A DNA stretch of 64,000 nucleotides from Skeletonema tropicum. Its lineage: Eukaryota; Bacillariophyta; Thalassiosirophyceae; Thalassiosirales; Thalassiosiraceae. The stretch is taken from contig CM074130.1 in assembly GCA_037178625.1 (NCBI GenBank), forward strand, positions 992,001 through 1,056,000, written 5' to 3'. Every line of letters begins with the position of its first letter. Position 1 is the stretch's first letter. The position numbers and the translations under genes are program-made. Positions 61,381 to 64,000 of this stretch are shown here, piece after piece. Under the pieces are notes generated by a model that ran no database searches, was not told the origin of the DNA, and saw only the letters and a list, made by a program, of their open reading frames with translations.

Positions 61381-62349
61381 TGTGTTCTCGCGAACTTGCA
61401 AACCTACACCAGTGCCAACAGAGGAGTGAACCAACAAAGCAACCTGGACGCACGGACTGGAATGGAAGGCTTCATTCATAGCAGCAGCGATGTGCAATAC
61501 TAGTGAAAAATCAAGAGGAACCAAATCTGTAGAAAGAGTCGGAAGTCGGAACAGACTGATGAACAGCACCGGAAAGAGCTGTTACAAATTACATGCACTC
61601 GTAAGTAGATAAAGAAAAGAAGAATAGAGTAAGTGATCAGAAAGAGAAAGAGCGCGGGATCAAGTGTGTTGCGATCTATGGGTCACAGTGGAGGAGAATC
61701 AATGAAGGTACGTGCAGTACAAGTGGAACAGAGAGATTGGAGAGGCAAATAGTCTGATGAGACTGAGATGCCGAGAAGAAGAGAGAAAGTCATTCACGAA
61801 GCTTGAGCTGCTGCTATGGGTGGTGACGCTAGTTAAATCTACTAACAAAACGAATTTTGGAAAATCGCCTTGATACTTCTCAGACAGCTTCAACATACCC
61901 CCTAGGACCAATGAACTGCAAAGGGAGCCGTTTTTGCACCAATATTCATGTAGCTATCATGATATTCAGTTTGTTAGTGACTCCCTCTAGTGAAATGTTC
62001 GACGGCACCGTGCACCATGTTACGGACTTCATCGGAGGACAAACGATGCTCCATCTATGTACAGCTTATTCAATATTCCGCCACGCACCATGACAATGGA
62101 CACATAAGTTCAAGTACTCCTACGTAAGTTCAAGTACATACGTCATGATGTCTTCAAGGAAAGAACTCAGCTTCAAGTAACACGATCCGCAAACTTACTT
62201 TCGTTGCTCTCATTTTTTAGAGAGCATACAGTTGCATGTGAGGGAAGAGGTCCAACTTTGCATCCATTAACCGAGTTACAGAGATTGGATCATAAAACTC
62301 TCAATTTGATTCCCCAGATATATATAGCAGAATCGTTATTTCTCTCACT

Positions 62350-62679
62350 ATGACCACGACCACGACTACCGAGTCCAAAGGAAACAATCCCACCTCCGAG
62401 CAATGCACTAGAATTGCCACCAAGACGCATGACGGAGGTGCTAATCCACTCACCGAAAGACCACCAGGGGATATTGTTCGCAAGCATGAAGATGCGTTCA
62501 GTTACTACTCTCATCAAGAGACGAAAATGAATTCCTTGCTCTTGAACGGTGAAGAGAGTAAAGAACGAGTCACCGGAGAGTCAGATGCTCGCAAGACAAA
62601 GATATCGTCCGAGCTTCACCCGTTGCTAGTGCTTGAATCTATCTTCCTCCAGGAACATCACGCTCGGGATAACCTGTGA
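62350..62679 (+). CDS. Small unknown protein, 109 aa
   Basis: ATG in good context (CTCACTATGACC), preceded by ATATATATAG about 30 bases upstream as a possible TATA box. The product (MTTTTTTESKGNNPTSEQC...) is polar, with two Glu/Lys-rich stretches and a C-terminal hydrophobic helix-like LHPLLVLESIFLQEHH. No domain or signal recognised. Could be a real small gene or a chance ORF. Confidence 0.35.
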   Translation: MTTTTTTESKGNNPTSEQCTRIATKTHDGGANPLTERPPGDIVRKHEDAFSYYSHQETKMNSLLLNGEESKERVTGESDARKTKISSELHPLLVLESIFLQEHHARDNL

Positions 62680-64000
62680 TTGAAATGGTGAACACTATGA
62701 TATGAGTTCGGCATATACTCCTATATCTTAAGGAGCTCATGGACCTCGGAACATAATACCATCACAAGGCACCTATTGATATATTATTTACAGTGCTGAG
62801 TGAGCTTAAGTAGTTGAAGTCGATGTGGAATGTTGAATGACTTAAATATTTAGTTAACTACCGAAGAATGAGGTTAACTTATATAATTGATGAGATTATG
62901 TACCTACCGAAGAAAAAGGTTAACTCTTTCTATCTCGCGCAAAGCGACTATCTGTGTTTTTAGTAGTGATCTTCACCTACTTAGAGATGCCGACACCCGT
63001 GAGACAGCAGCACCATTTCTATCGACTGTTGGTGTTGATGTGACTGTCTGCTGTCTGATCAGACTAAGCCAACATCTGTTCCCAAGAGCTGACACGTCGC
63101 CTGCCCAAGTTCTGCGAACCCAACCATTCGAGTGACGCTTTTGCATCGCGGCAACCAACCTACTTAGTAAATAGCACATAAATCAACTAGAACGTGATTA
63201 CATGATCAATTCCCAAGAGTTGGTTTCACCAGTTCACTAGTTCTCTAGTTGATCCTTTTAATGTTTAACAATGACCACTGACAATGGAATCACAGCATAA
63301 TGTTGGGCAGACTCTTCACTACCACCCTACTGATACTAAAATACTGCTCTTGGAATCATTGAAATCGGGCTAATATTGGCGTATGAGTTATGGGTGACGG
63401 ACTGCCCTTGGAGAGGTAAAAAGAAATCTGCGCGAGAAAGAGTTAATAAATAATGTAGGTAATAAGCCTCGCTCTCTGAGCTGAGCTCACGCGGATAAAG
63501 TATTGTAATCGCGGATATTGGGTTCGCACGTACCATTCTTGAACAACTTCAAGATTATTACATAATTAAGCCTCTCGAGCTGAGCTCATCGCGGTACGCA
63601 CGTCTTCAAGTTCTTGAACTACTTCAAGACAAATATTTATCTCAACTAAGCTCACTCAGTCTCAGCTCGCTCGCACAGCATATAAGTACTTATCTTTCGC
63701 ACATCATGTAAAGCTCATGTACAACATCAAACATAAATCTTGCTTTGCCCAATTACCAATTTAGTATGGGACAGTATTGTAGATACAACACAGTGTGTGA
63801 CTGGAACAGTTTTTCCGACTTGGTGCTGAAATGAATTCAGCCGATGCGGTACCCGGAAATGAAACACTTTGAGCCTTCTTCACACCAGACTCAAAGCTCA
63901 AGCTACAATCAGCCGAAGCATGAGGTTAAAGAACTTCAAGATTGTCAAGGCGCTCTTTCAATGCAATGAGTGTGTAGGAGGTAGGCCGGCTGGTCATGGC
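62680..64000. other. Gene-free 3' end of window with degenerate repeats
   Basis: No supportable gene. Between about 63464 and 63640 two related ~100-base units share AAGCCTC...GAGCTGAGCTCA-CGCGG followed by TTCTTGAAC-ACTTCAAGA, an imperfect tandem duplication. CTACCGAAGAA--AGGTTAACT occurs at about 62860 and 62905. Confidence 0.4.

Noticed and set aside
61150..61569. 139-codon minus-strand ORF
   Set aside because: It is antisense to the decayed Copia RNase H fragment and has no feature of its own.

Overview
This window looks like nuclear DNA of a diatom, most likely a centric (Thalassiosirales-like) species; the genus is not established. The reasons are short GT-AG introns, a Copia polyprotein of the diatom CoDi type, expanded Pif1-like helicases, Pro/Thr/Ser-rich surface proteins, and very repeat-rich intergenic DNA. 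No organelle genes, rRNA, tRNA or CRISPR arrays were seen.

Layout. 0-3 kb: the large subunit of class I ribonucleotide reductase, three exons. 3.4-7 kb: a histone H3 core lacking its tail, abutting a Pif1-like helicase, which converges on a secreted or membrane protein built of repeated hydrophobic modules. 7-12 kb: G-rich repeats, a duplicated promoter fragment, a small secreted ORF and an ankyrin-repeat protein. 11-17 kb: an acidic unknown protein divergent from a TMTC-like glycosyltransferase, then a mitochondrial-looking CitE-lyase/MaoC-hydratase fusion. 17.0-24.5 kb: a complete non-LTR retrotransposon (here LINE-1D) with a 17-bp target-site duplication (TSD) and one ~2000-residue EN-RT-RNase H ORF. 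24.7-27.9 kb: a membrane-anchored PPX1/Prune-type DHH phosphoesterase. 28.1-35.2 kb: two divergent paralogous surface proteins; the larger has four tandem exon copies, each followed by a near-identical intron copy where an intron is present, and a GPI-anchor-like tail.

35.9-55.9 kb is one Russian-doll nest of transposons, each layer bounded by its own TSD. LINE-A is an old 5'-truncated LINE that encodes a Ulp1/SUMO-protease domain. It is split by a Copia element. The Copia is split by a Gypsy element with identical LTRs and by a second LINE family (LINE-B). LINE-B is itself split by an antisense 5'-truncated copy of LINE-B.

55.9-64 kb: a Cys-rich/Ala-rich protein with mini-exons, a small retrocopy-like insertion, a decayed Copia RNase H fragment and mostly gene-poor DNA.

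Functionally, the host genes (dNTP synthesis, acyl-CoA metabolism, ER glycosylation, polyphosphate-type hydrolysis, cell-surface proteins) look unlinked. The striking content is the retrotransposon biology: two or three related RNase H-bearing LINE lineages, one carrying a Ulp1 protease, and a nest whose insertion order can be read from five TSDs. Exon and element boundaries were placed by eye from splice consensus, reading phase and repeat ends; nothing was checked against a database.
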